Below, one piece after another: positions 1 to 6,758 of a DNA stretch of 64,000 nt. Every line of letters starts with the position of its first letter. The stretch's first letter is position 1. The stretch spans positions 39,082 to 103,081 of the forward strand of contig NZ_JABBPE010000017.1 of the NCBI RefSeq assembly GCF_012927455.1, written 5' to 3'. Source of the DNA: Polaromonas sp. Lineage in GTDB: Bacteria > Pseudomonadota > Gammaproteobacteria > Burkholderiales > Burkholderiaceae_C. The notes below the pieces were generated by a model, which was not told where the DNA came from, did no database searches, and worked only from the letters and a program-made list of their open reading frames with translations. The position numbers and the translations under genes were made by a program.

Positions 1-1559
1 TCGCAGTCGTGGCAGGCCAGAACCGGCGCATAGCCGCGCCGGTTCAGGAAAATCAGTGACTGCTCGCCGCGCGCCACGCGCTCGCCAATCGCCGCCAGCA
101 ACGGCGGCGCGATGACGCAGTGCTTGGGCTGGTGGTTCATGTCCACTCTTTTGACCGTTGGCAATTGGCCCGCCACGGCAAGCGTGTGCGTGGTGGAATC
201 TGCAGCCGTGCCCGCAGCGGGACTATTCAAGCCAGGGCCGCAGAACCGGCTTTGCCGGGCTGCAGGCGCAGCGGCCTCCTCGGGGCTGAAGGCTGCGGCT
301 CCGAGTCCGCCTGCGCGGCCTTGGACAGCCTGCAGATGCGCCGCCTCTGGCGGCGTGGCGCCCTGCAAAGGCAGCGAACCACGCGCAGCGGGGAGCGTGG
401 GAGCCACACCAATCCGATCCCCCATCGTCAGCCGCTGGTACTTGCCAGTGATCGTCGCCTGCCAGCTTTCCAGCGAGGGCGTGGCCGAACCGAGCAGCAC
501 GCGGCAAGTTTTGACCCCCACGCTTGTCGCTTCGCGTACTGCGCTGCCCCCCCCGGGAGGCGCTGCGCCTGCGGCTTGGCTAAGCCGGTTCTGCGGCCTC
601 TGTTGGGTTGGAACTCCTCCTGCCACTACCCCCGCACTTTGAGCCGCCAAGCTGGTCGCTTCGTGTCCTGCGCTGGTCTCCAGCCGGGCGCGGTAGACCG
701 CCAGGTCGCGCGCCGAGTAGCGCGCGCCTTCTTGCTGCTTGTAGCTCGGGTCGTGTTCTTCATCGACCACCAGCAGCTGCAAATTGGGCAGCGAAGCCAG
801 CACCGCCATGCGCGTGCCCAGAACCAGCCGGGCCAGACCCGAATGGGCAGCCAGCCAGCTTTTCAAACGCTGCGCCGGGCTCAGGCCGCTGTGCAGCGAG
901 ACCACGCGCTCGCGCCCGAGGTGGGCAAAGCGGGCTTCGAAGCGCGCCTGCAATTGCGGTGTCAGGTTGATCTCGGGGACCATGACCAGCACCTGCGCGC
1001 CGGGGTCTTGCGCCAGCACCTGGGCGGCGGCGCGCAGATACACCTCGGTCTTGCCGCTGCCGGTGGCGCCAAACAGCAGGGCAGGCCGGCTGGCGCCGCT
1101 GCTTTCCGCATCAAATTGGGCCAGAGCGCTTGCCTGCTGGGCGCTAAGCGCTATCAAATCAGTAGTGTCCGGGGCGCAGCTGGTGTCCCCCATGGGGCGT
1201 TTCAGGCGGCGCGCCAGCTGCACGCTGCTGAGGTCGCGCAACTGCGGTGGCAGCGCGGCCAGCGCCACCTCGCCGAGCGAGCGCTGGTAGTAGCCGGCGC
1301 TAAAGGTCACGAGTTTTCGCCACGTCGCCGACAAGGGGGGAAGGCCGTCGAGCACGCTGGCGATGTGGCGGATTTGCAACTCGGGCAGCTCGCCACTGTC
1401 GGGCAGGTTTTCCCACACCACGCCCAGCACTTCGCGCCGGCCCAAAGGCACACGCACTAAAGTGCCGGCCAGAAGCGGCGACTCACTGCGGTAGGTCAGC
1501 GGTCCGGCGATGGCGCTGTGCGCGGGCGTGGCCACCACCACCTGGAGCCAGAAACTCAT
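1..1559 (-). CDS. priA: Primosomal protein N' (PriA helicase), partial
   Basis: PriA is the 3'-5' helicase that reloads the replisome at stalled forks. The frame starts at the ATG at 1559 and runs off the left edge, so the C-terminal part is missing. Visible are the N-terminal DNA-binding domain, Walker A (GATGSGKT), the DEEH box (VVDEEHDPSYKQQEGARYSA), LLGSATPSLESW and the first Cys of the zinc region (LACHDCD) at the very edge. Two stretches are not PriA-like: an Ala/Gly/Pro-rich insert just before LLGSATPSLESW and a longer one between TMGDRIG and VKRVDMNHQP. Both are GC-rich and contain inverted copies of one element (see findings). The gene follows hemE on the same strand, an arrangement I have seen in other Burkholderiales. 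Family assignment is secure; function of the inserts is unknown. Confidence 0.95.
   Translation of the reverse strand, partial: MSFWLQVVVATPAHSAIAGPLTYRSESPLLAGTLVRVPLGRREVLGVVWENLPDSGELPELQIRHIASVLDGLPPLSATWRKLVTFSAGYYQRSLGEVALAALPPQLRDLSSVQLARRLKRPMGDTSCAPDTTDLIALSAQQASALAQFDAESSGASRPALLFGATGSGKTEVYLRAAAQVLAQDPGAQVLVMVPEINLTPQLQARFEARFAHLGRERVVSLHSGLSPAQRLKSWLAAHSGLARLVLGTRMAVLASLPNLQLLVVDEEHDPSYKQQEGARYSARDLAVYRARLETSAGHEATSLAAQSAGVVAGGVPTQQRPQNRLSQAAGAAPPGGGSAVREATSVGVKTCRVLLGSATPSLESWQATITGKYQRLTMGDRIGVAPTLPAARGSLPLQGATPPEAAHLQAVQGRAGGLGAAAFSPEEAAAPAARQSRFCGPGLNSPAAGTAADSTTHTLAVAGQLPTVKRVDMNHQPKHCVIAPPLLAAIGERVARGEQSLIFLNRRGYAPVLACHDC
236..286. repeat. GC-rich element, copy b, inside priA
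   Basis: This segment is the inverted counterpart of part of copy a at 515-602. The 16-mer GGCCGCAGAACCGGCT at 237-252 is the exact reverse complement of 583-598, and similarity continues through the following GCAGGCGCAGCGGCCTCC. It lies in the second atypical insertion of PriA and keeps the frame open. Confidence 0.7.
515..602. repeat. GC-rich element, copy a, inside priA
   Basis: Contains CCCCCACGCTTG followed by GCGCTGCCCCCC and a CCCGGG centre. The same arrangement occurs at 17777-17877 inside the histidine phosphatase gene. On the coding strand both copies give a peptide of the form APPGGSA plus ATSVG or ASVG. It sits just upstream of the helicase motif LLGSATPSLESW, where PriA proteins normally have no insertion. 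Confidence 0.75.
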
Positions 1560-1946
1560 CGCAGGAAGCCAGTTAGAGGTACTTCTTCAAAAGTACATCC
1601 AGAGAATCCGCTAAGTCGTTGATTTTTCACTGCTTTACAGATTTCCAGATTTTCTGTGGATAACTTTGTTGATAGCTAGCCTCGGGCCGCCGTGAGGCCT
1701 TGTAATCAAACGCTTTTTCTAAAATGCCCGGAAAAAAAGCAATTTAAAGAATCCATATAAATCAACGACTTACGAGCGCTATTGCTTTGATAGCGCAGCA
1801 TAGGCGACAAAGCCGGGATTGCCTCCCCGCTACACAACTTTTGTGCATAAGTCGGAAGGTCGAGACATTTTGTGTGTTAGTAGTGGGCGAAATAACGCAG
1901 TCGCCAGCCGCCTTGCGGCAGCCGGGGGACAGCCTGGAACCGCTCG
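1560..1946. other. hemE-priA intergenic region with inverted repeat and DnaA-box match
   Basis: No gene seen in 387 bp. The first part is clearly AT-richer than its surroundings. A perfect 14-bp inverted repeat (TAAGTCGTTGATTT at 1612-1625, AAATCAACGACTTA at 1759-1772) brackets about 130 bp. Inside is TGTGGATAA at 1655-1663, the reverse complement of the consensus DnaA box TTATCCACA. Next to the right arm, 1776-1796 is the palindrome GCGCTAT/ATAGCGC that resembles the core of the dispersed repeat. It could be the priA promoter and leader or a small IR-bounded insertion. Confidence 0.6.
1655..1663 (-). promoter_or_regulatory. Perfect DnaA-box match
   Basis: TGTGGATAA on the plus strand equals TTATCCACA on the minus strand. 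It is a single copy located about 95 bp upstream of the priA start. A 9-mer can occur by chance; its position in an AT-rich island upstream of a replication gene is what makes it worth listing. Confidence 0.35.
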
Positions 1947-3056
1947 TCAGGCCCGGGCTGCGCGCATGCTGCGCGAGTGAGCGTGCACTGCGTTGACCAG
2001 CACTTCGACATTTTCGGGCGGGGTGTGCTGGTTGATGCCGTGACCCAGGTTGAAAATGTGGGCTGGTCCGGGCTGGCTCAGGTCGGTGTGCGGGGCGCCA
2101 AAACTGTCCAGCACGCTTACCACCTCGGCTTCAATCTGCGCCGGGTTGGCAAACAGCACGTTGGGGTCCAGATTGCCTTGCAGCGCCTTGGCGTTGGGGC
2201 CGTTTTCGCCCACCAGGGCGCGTGCCTGGGCCAGGTTGACGGTCCAGTCCAGCCCCAGCACTTCGCAGTCGAGCTGGCCCATGGCCTGCAGCCAGGGCCC
2301 GCCGCCCTTGGTAAACACCAGCCGCGGAATCTTCACGCCCTCGTGCTCGCGCTTGAGCTGACTTAGCACGCGCGCGGTGTAGGCCAGGCTGAAGGTGTGA
2401 AACGCCGCGTCGGCCAGCACGCCGCCCCAGCTGTCAAAAATCATCACGGCTTGGGCGCCAGCTTCAATCTGCGCGTTCAGGTAGGCCGCCACGGCGTCCG
2501 CGTTGATCGCCAAAATGCGGTGCATCAGGTCGGGGCGCTGGTACAGCATGGTTTTGACCAGGCGGTAGTCGTCGGAGCCGGCGCCTTCGACCATGTAGCA
2601 GGCCAGCGTCCAGGGGCTGCCCGAAAAGCCGATCAGTGGCACCCGGCCATTGAGCGCCTTGCGGATCGACGTGACGGCGTCAAACACATAGCGCAGCTTG
2701 TTCATGTCCGGTACTTCAAGCTTGGCCACGGCGGCTTCATCGCGCACCGCGGTGGCAAACTTCGGGCCCTCGCCAATCGCAAACGACAGGCCCAGGCCCA
2801 TGGCGTCTGGCACGGTGAGAATGTCGCTGAACAAAATGGCGGCATCGAGCTGATAGCGCTCCAGCGGCTGCAGCGTCACCTCGGTGGCGTAGTCGGTGTT
2901 GGTGGCCAGGCCCATGAAACTGCCGGCCTGGGCGCGCGTGGCGCGGTACTCCGGCAAATAGCGGCCGGCCTGGCGCATCAGCCAGACGGGGGTGTGGTCG
3001 GTCGCCTGACGCAGGCAGGCACGCAGAAAAGTGTCGTTTTGAAGAGGTTTGAACAT
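1947..3056 (-). CDS. hemE: Uroporphyrinogen decarboxylase
   Basis: HemE removes the four acetate carboxyls of uroporphyrinogen III to give coproporphyrinogen III in cytosolic heme synthesis. The 369-residue product has the family length and its N-terminal signature [16 protein letters not shown] with the substrate-binding Arg residues, the [12 protein letters not shown] segment and [10 protein letters not shown]. The start at 3056 gives an N-terminus beginning [12 protein letters not shown], as usual. It is the upstream gene of the hemE-priA pair. About 210 bp separate it from the divergent gene at 3265, including two tandem copies of ACTTCCGGGCG at 3100-3121. Confidence 0.97.
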   Translation of the reverse strand: MFKPLQNDTFLRACLRQATDHTPVWLMRQAGRYLPEYRATRAQAGSFMGLATNTDYATEVTLQPLERYQLDAAILFSDILTVPDAMGLGLSFAIGEGPKFATAVRDEAAVAKLEVPDMNKLRYVFDAVTSIRKALNGRVPLIGFSGSPWTLACYMVEGAGSDDYRLVKTMLYQRPDLMHRILAINADAVAAYLNAQIEAGAQAVMIFDSWGGVLADAAFHTFSLAYTARVLSQLKREHEGVKIPRLVFTKGGGPWLQAMGQLDCEVLGLDWTVNLAQARALVGENGPNAKALQGNLDPNVLFANPAQIEAEVVSVLDSFGAPHTDLSQPGPAHIFNLGHGINQHTPPENVEVLVNAVHAHSRSMRAARA

Positions 3057-3264
3057 GGCTTGATTGTCTCAGGTGTGCATTGCGGGCTATTTTCAGGCTA
3101 CTTCCGGGCGACTTCCGGGCGACTTTTTGGTGAGTAGGGCTTTCGGCAGCTTTATTACCTTTGTCGCTTTTACAGCGTTTATCGCAAGGGGGGCGTGGCG
3201 GCGGACTGGCATCGGATTACCATGGTGTCTTGAGCTTTTGCCGACTCAAAAAAAGGGACACACC

Positions 3265-3666
3265 ATGCGCATGACTGACCAGGAGTATTTTCGCAGCTGC
3301 ATCGCCAAGGAGCGCCACCTGGCGCAGCTGCTGGGCCACCAGCACATCGAAGAATGCTATGAAAGCGCCGGCACGCTGTGGGATAACGCCCAAGCCCTGC
3401 CGCAATGGACGCGCGACTGGGGCGCCTGCGGGCCGCTGATGACGGCGCACGGCATCTCGCTGAGCTTCGAGCACGGGCCAACTGGCGAAAGCCAGGTCCG
3501 CTTAGGCGCCACCGTGGTTCATTTTGCAGACCATCCAACGCCCGACCGCGCCGTGATGTTCGGCATAGTCAAGGAATTGATTTTTTTGTTGGAGCATGGC
3601 AAGGCTGCCCCGGCCCCGCGCGCCGCTCAGGGCGCTTCTGTTTGCGCTTCTGCCAAGGCCGCCTGA
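3265..3666 (+). CDS. Hypothetical protein, 133 aa
   Basis: I do not recognise a named family. The ATG at 3265 was chosen over an in-frame start further upstream because GGGACACACC precedes it and the residues before it look like translated intergenic sequence. The product begins RMTDQEYFRSCIAKERHLAQLLG and has a mixed alpha/beta composition without signal peptide or membrane segment. The last 20 residues are Ala/Pro-rich and look disordered. It is transcribed divergently from hemE and converges on the methyltransferase gene with a gap of 15 bp. Probably a small cytosolic protein restricted to related bacteria. Confidence 0.7.
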   Translation: MRMTDQEYFRSCIAKERHLAQLLGHQHIEECYESAGTLWDNAQALPQWTRDWGACGPLMTAHGISLSFEHGPTGESQVRLGATVVHFADHPTPDRAVMFGIVKELIFLLEHGKAAPAPRAAQGASVCASAKAA

Positions 3667-3681
3667 TTCTCCAGCAAGCCC

Positions 3682-5049
3682 TCAGCGCGCGGCGAAAACC
3701 CCGGTTTCGCGGTGCCTCAGCAGCAGGCGATCCAGTGCGTTCAGCGTGTCATAGGACTCGGCAAAGTCGGCGAACAATGCCGCGTCGTCGGGCGCGGCGG
3801 CCTGACCTTTCCAGTCGGCACGAAACTGCTCGAAAATTTCACCAAAACTGCGCTGGCCATCGATCAGGCGCAGGATTTTGGCGCCATATTTGCCGGGGTT
3901 GACCGCCACCGAGACGCCGGAGTGCTGGTGCTGCAGCACAAAGGGCTGGCCGCGGTTGCTGTTAAATACTTGCGCCGCGATTTCGCCGGTCAGCGGTTCG
4001 TGGAAGAAAAACGGCACGTAGTCGGCATTGCCGTAAGGGGCGGTGCAGGCCGCGTCACGCGTGAGGTACAGCGAATGCGTGGTGATGTCGCCAATCATCA
4101 GCTCGGCCATTGCATACTGCTGGCGGCGCGGCAACTGGCGCAGCGCAGCGGCCATGGCCGGCGGTTTGCGGCCCAGCACCATGTGCGGCAAGTAGGGCGA
4201 ACGGCCGCGCTGGACATCGGTGAAGATCAGGTGCAGGCCGTGACCTCCGGCGCCACCAGCGCCGTCACCCAGCCAGTCAAACAGCTCGCCGACGCTGTAC
4301 GAACGATCCTGCGAATGCAGCAGCAAGTCGTAAATGCCGGCGTCACCGGCTTTGTGGTCGTGGTGCAGTTCTTCACTGCGCATGAACCAGTTGCTGGGCG
4401 GCAGGCTGGCCAGCAAGTCGCGCGTGTTGGCAATCTTGCGCTGCGCATCGAGCGCTTCGCCGCTTGGCGCGCCGTCGGCGCTGCCAGCTGCGTTAACCAG
4501 ACGCATCAGCGCCTGCATTTGGTAGACCCCGGTGCGGCCGGTGCTGGCGTAGACCATCAGGCCTATGGCTGCAGGATGCGCGCCATCGTTTTTAAGCACG
4601 CTGCGCAACGCCTTCAGCCCTAGATCCGGGTCGGCCAGGTGGTGCAGCACGCCGCTGCAGTTGATGTAGTCAAAGCGGCCCAGCCCCAGCCCGGGCAGGT
4701 TCAGCAGCGAATCGTGCACCCAGCGGATGTTGCTGAGCCCGCGTATCTGCGCGCGCTCCTGCGCCAGTGCAATGCTGGCCTGGCTCATGTCCAGGTGCAC
4801 GATTTCAGCATCGGTGGCGCGCAACTGCTCGGCCAGAAAAATTGTTGCATCGCCGGTGCCACCGCCCGCCACCAGCGCCCTGAAGCCGTTCTGGAAAGAC
4901 TGCTTTCCGGCAAAGCAGTAGTGGTTGATCATGGGCAGGTCTTCCAGCCAGGTCTTCACCAGACGCTGGTGATCGTCTTGCGGATTGCACGGCGGGTAGG
5001 GCAGGGCCTCGTACTGGCTTCTGACCTGGGGCAGGTAGTTGTGGGGCAT
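3682..5049 (-). CDS. Class I SAM-dependent methyltransferase with C-terminal PqqD-like segment
   Basis: 455 residues. The N-terminal half carries the SAM-binding motif I LVAGGGTGDATIFLAEQL (about residues 57-74), an acidic post-motif (IVHLDMS) and the FDYINCSGVLHHLADP motif typical of methyltransf_11/25 domains. The C-terminal 100 residues contain KYGAKILRLIDGQRSFGEI, which resembles PqqD-like or winged-helix modules (inference). It lies 79 bp downstream of bluB on the same strand, so it may share the cobalamin-riboswitch transcript. The substrate cannot be read from the sequence; no link to cobamide synthesis should be assumed. Confidence 0.8.
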   Translation of the reverse strand: MPHNYLPQVRSQYEALPYPPCNPQDDHQRLVKTWLEDLPMINHYCFAGKQSFQNGFRALVAGGGTGDATIFLAEQLRATDAEIVHLDMSQASIALAQERAQIRGLSNIRWVHDSLLNLPGLGLGRFDYINCSGVLHHLADPDLGLKALRSVLKNDGAHPAAIGLMVYASTGRTGVYQMQALMRLVNAAGSADGAPSGEALDAQRKIANTRDLLASLPPSNWFMRSEELHHDHKAGDAGIYDLLLHSQDRSYSVGELFDWLGDGAGGAGGHGLHLIFTDVQRGRSPYLPHMVLGRKPPAMAAALRQLPRRQQYAMAELMIGDITTHSLYLTRDAACTAPYGNADYVPFFFHEPLTGEIAAQVFNSNRGQPFVLQHQHSGVSVAVNPGKYGAKILRLIDGQRSFGEIFEQFRADWKGQAAAPDDAALFADFAESYDTLNALDRLLLRHRETGVFAAR

Positions 5050-5128
5050 GCGAGGGTTTAAAAAGGAAAAGGGGGTGGATTCAAACCACTTCCGTTCGCT
5101 ATTCCTTAGGGTTGGGGGTTAGCTGCAT

Positions 5129-5884
5129 TCATTTCGAATTTCCGGTGCCCTGCGCCGCAGCCTGGTCGCGGCGTAGATACCCGATCAGCGGCTGTTGGTC
5201 GTCGCGCTGGCCCCACTGGTCGAAATACACCAGCTCTTCGATAGGCAGACGCGGCAGCCAGCCGGCAGTTTCCAGTTCCGGCTTGGCGTAAAAGTGACTG
5301 ACGTAGCCGACGCACAGGTAGGCGATTGGCGTGATGTGTTTCGGAATTGCCAGCGCTTGCTGCAGCGCGGCTTGATTAAAAATGCTGACCCAGCCCACGC
5401 CCAGTCCTTCGGCCCTGGCCGCCAGCCACAGGTTTTGCACCGCGCACACGCTGCTGTACAGGTCCATCGTCTTAAGGTGGGTGCGGCCGACCACCACCGG
5501 GCCGCTACGCTCCCGGTCGCAGGTGATGCAAATGCCAAGCGGCGACTCCAGGATGCCTTCGAGCTTGAGTGTCTGGTAAGTGCTGCGTTTGTCGCCTTCG
5601 AACATCTGCGCCGCTTCCGCGTGCGCCACGGCAAAGGCCTCATGTACCCGGCGCTTGACGGCATCCGACTTGACCACCATGAAGTTCCATGGCTGCATGA
5701 AGCCAACCGAGGGCGCGTAGTGGGCGGCAGTCAGGATGCGGCTGAGCACCGCATCGGGAACCGGCTCCGGCAAGAATTGACCGCGCACGTCGCGGCGCGA
5801 AAAAATGGCGTGATAGATCGCGTCACGGGCTTGCTCGGTGAAGGCGTGAATGTCCTGGATGGCTGGCGCTGCTGCTGTATTCAT
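5129..5884 (-). CDS. bluB: 5,6-dimethylbenzimidazole synthase
   Basis: BluB cannibalises reduced FMN with oxygen to make the lower ligand of cobalamin. The protein has the nitroreductase-like fold signature FSRRDVRGQFLPEPVPDAVL near the N-terminus, HYAPSVGFMQPWNF, and SPLGICITCDRE followed by the DLYSSVCAVQNLWLAA helix. The ATG at 5884 is preceded by AGGGGA six bases upstream, so the longer in-frame extension (which would translate the riboswitch leader) is rejected, giving 251 aa. A cobalamin riboswitch sits just upstream, matching the gene's role. Confidence 0.93.
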   Translation of the reverse strand: MNTAAAPAIQDIHAFTEQARDAIYHAIFSRRDVRGQFLPEPVPDAVLSRILTAAHYAPSVGFMQPWNFMVVKSDAVKRRVHEAFAVAHAEAAQMFEGDKRSTYQTLKLEGILESPLGICITCDRERSGPVVVGRTHLKTMDLYSSVCAVQNLWLAARAEGLGVGWVSIFNQAALQQALAIPKHITPIAYLCVGYVSHFYAKPELETAGWLPRLPIEELVYFDQWGQRDDQQPLIGYLRRDQAAAQGTGNSK

Positions 5885-5910
5885 GTATTCCCCTGGATCA
5901 AAATAACGGG

Positions 5911-5923
5911 ACGGCCTGGCCGT
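5911..5923 (-). promoter_or_regulatory. Hairpin in the bluB leader (expression-platform candidate)
   Basis: The perfect palindrome ACGGCCTGGCCGT lies between the riboswitch aptamer and the bluB ribosome-binding site. On the transcribed strand it is followed by CCCGTTATTTTG, so it could act as a weak terminator or as part of a structure controlling the AGGGGA site. Confidence 0.45.
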
Positions 5924-5940
5924 GCAGCTTGCTTTTTGTT

Positions 5941-6131
5941 CAGGCCGGCCTTCTGACTCGGATTCATCTGACCCCGGCGCCTTCCTGGCGCCTTCCAGGT
6001 ACGTTCTCGGCACATTCCCGGCATGAGTCACTGGCATTGAGCCGGGTCATCGTCCTTACAGCGTTGGGCACACGGCTCAATTGCGCCGCTTTCCCGAATC
6101 CCCCTGTGCCTCGCGGCGGCGGGCACCTGAA
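5941..6131 (-). ncRNA. Cobalamin (adenosylcobalamin-type) riboswitch
   Basis: Read on the minus strand, the segment contains in order a 5' GGTGCCC stem, GGGAAAGCGG, GCCAGTGACTCATGCCGGGAA, and near the 3' end the B12 box GAGTCAGAAGGCCGGCC (5943-5959). These match the conserved blocks of the cobalamin riboswitch in correct order and spacing. It ends 57 nt upstream of the bluB ATG. By the known mechanism, high cobalamin should repress bluB and anything co-transcribed. Confidence 0.9.
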
Positions 6132-6263
6132 GCGAGCGATTTTAGTGCCACGCGTTTTGTAAAGGCGTCAGGCTTAAGACAATGTGTATTGTTTAAAGAC
6201 AGCCAGAGCCGACAAAGACTGTGGACACCGGCCGGCCGGCAGTTCAAGCCGCCAAGGGAGTCT

Positions 6264-6734
6264 TTATGAGAATGACGCGCCCGGCTGCGCAGGCACTTCC
6301 CGCAGCAGGCCGCTGGACATCAGCACCCGGTGGTCAATCTTCAGGCAGTGGTCTTGCACCACCAACAGGCCGGCCGCTTCGGCCTTGGCCGCTGCTGCGG
6401 CATGAGCGACGCCGAGCTGCATCCATACGGCCTTGGCGCCGATGGCGATGGCCTCATCAACGACGGGCGGAATGTCCTCGCTGTTGCGAAAGCAGTTCAC
6501 CAGGTCGATGGTTTCGTGCTGCGCGGCTTCCCGCAGCGTGGCATAGGCTTTTTCGCCCAGCACTTCGGTCGCGTTCGGGTTGACCGGAATGATGCGGTAG
6601 CCGGCCGCCTGCATGTAGCGCGACACGTCAAAACTCGCCCGGTTCGGCTTGGGCGACAGGCCCACGACCGCGATGGTGCGGCAGTGGTTGAGGATGTGGG
6701 GAATGCGCTCGGCAAGAGCGATGGAATCAGTCAC
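6264..6734 (-). CDS. CoA-binding domain protein (Rossmann, YccU-like)
   Basis: 156 residues forming a single CoA_binding_2 domain. Seen: the N-terminal beta strand and glycine turn TIAVVGLSPKPNRASFDV, GYRIIPVNPNATEVLGEKAY, and the C-terminal WMQLGV and DHCLKIDH motifs that are hallmarks of this family. Related proteins bind CoA and are of unclear function. It is 24 bp downstream of dsbD on the same strand, so co-transcription is likely. No catalytic residues are known for the family. Confidence 0.88.
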   Translation of the reverse strand: MTDSIALAERIPHILNHCRTIAVVGLSPKPNRASFDVSRYMQAAGYRIIPVNPNATEVLGEKAYATLREAAQHETIDLVNCFRNSEDIPPVVDEAIAIGAKAVWMQLGVAHAAAAAKAEAAGLLVVQDHCLKIDHRVLMSSGLLREVPAQPGASFS

Positions 6735-6758
6735 GGTTTGATCTCCTTGCGTTAGACA

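Noticed and set aside
120..1460. 446-codon plus-strand open frame at the left edge
   Set aside because: It lies antisense to priA. The translation is Arg/Ala/His-rich without domains, typical of shadow frames in GC-rich DNA, while the minus strand gives clear PriA motifs.
1600..1800. Replication origin next to priA
   Set aside because: Only one DnaA box and no dnaA, dnaN or parAB nearby. Not enough to call oriC.
5885..6037. 51-codon N-terminal extension of bluB
   Set aside because: It would translate through the riboswitch B12 box; the internal ATG at 5884 has a good ribosome site and family-typical length.
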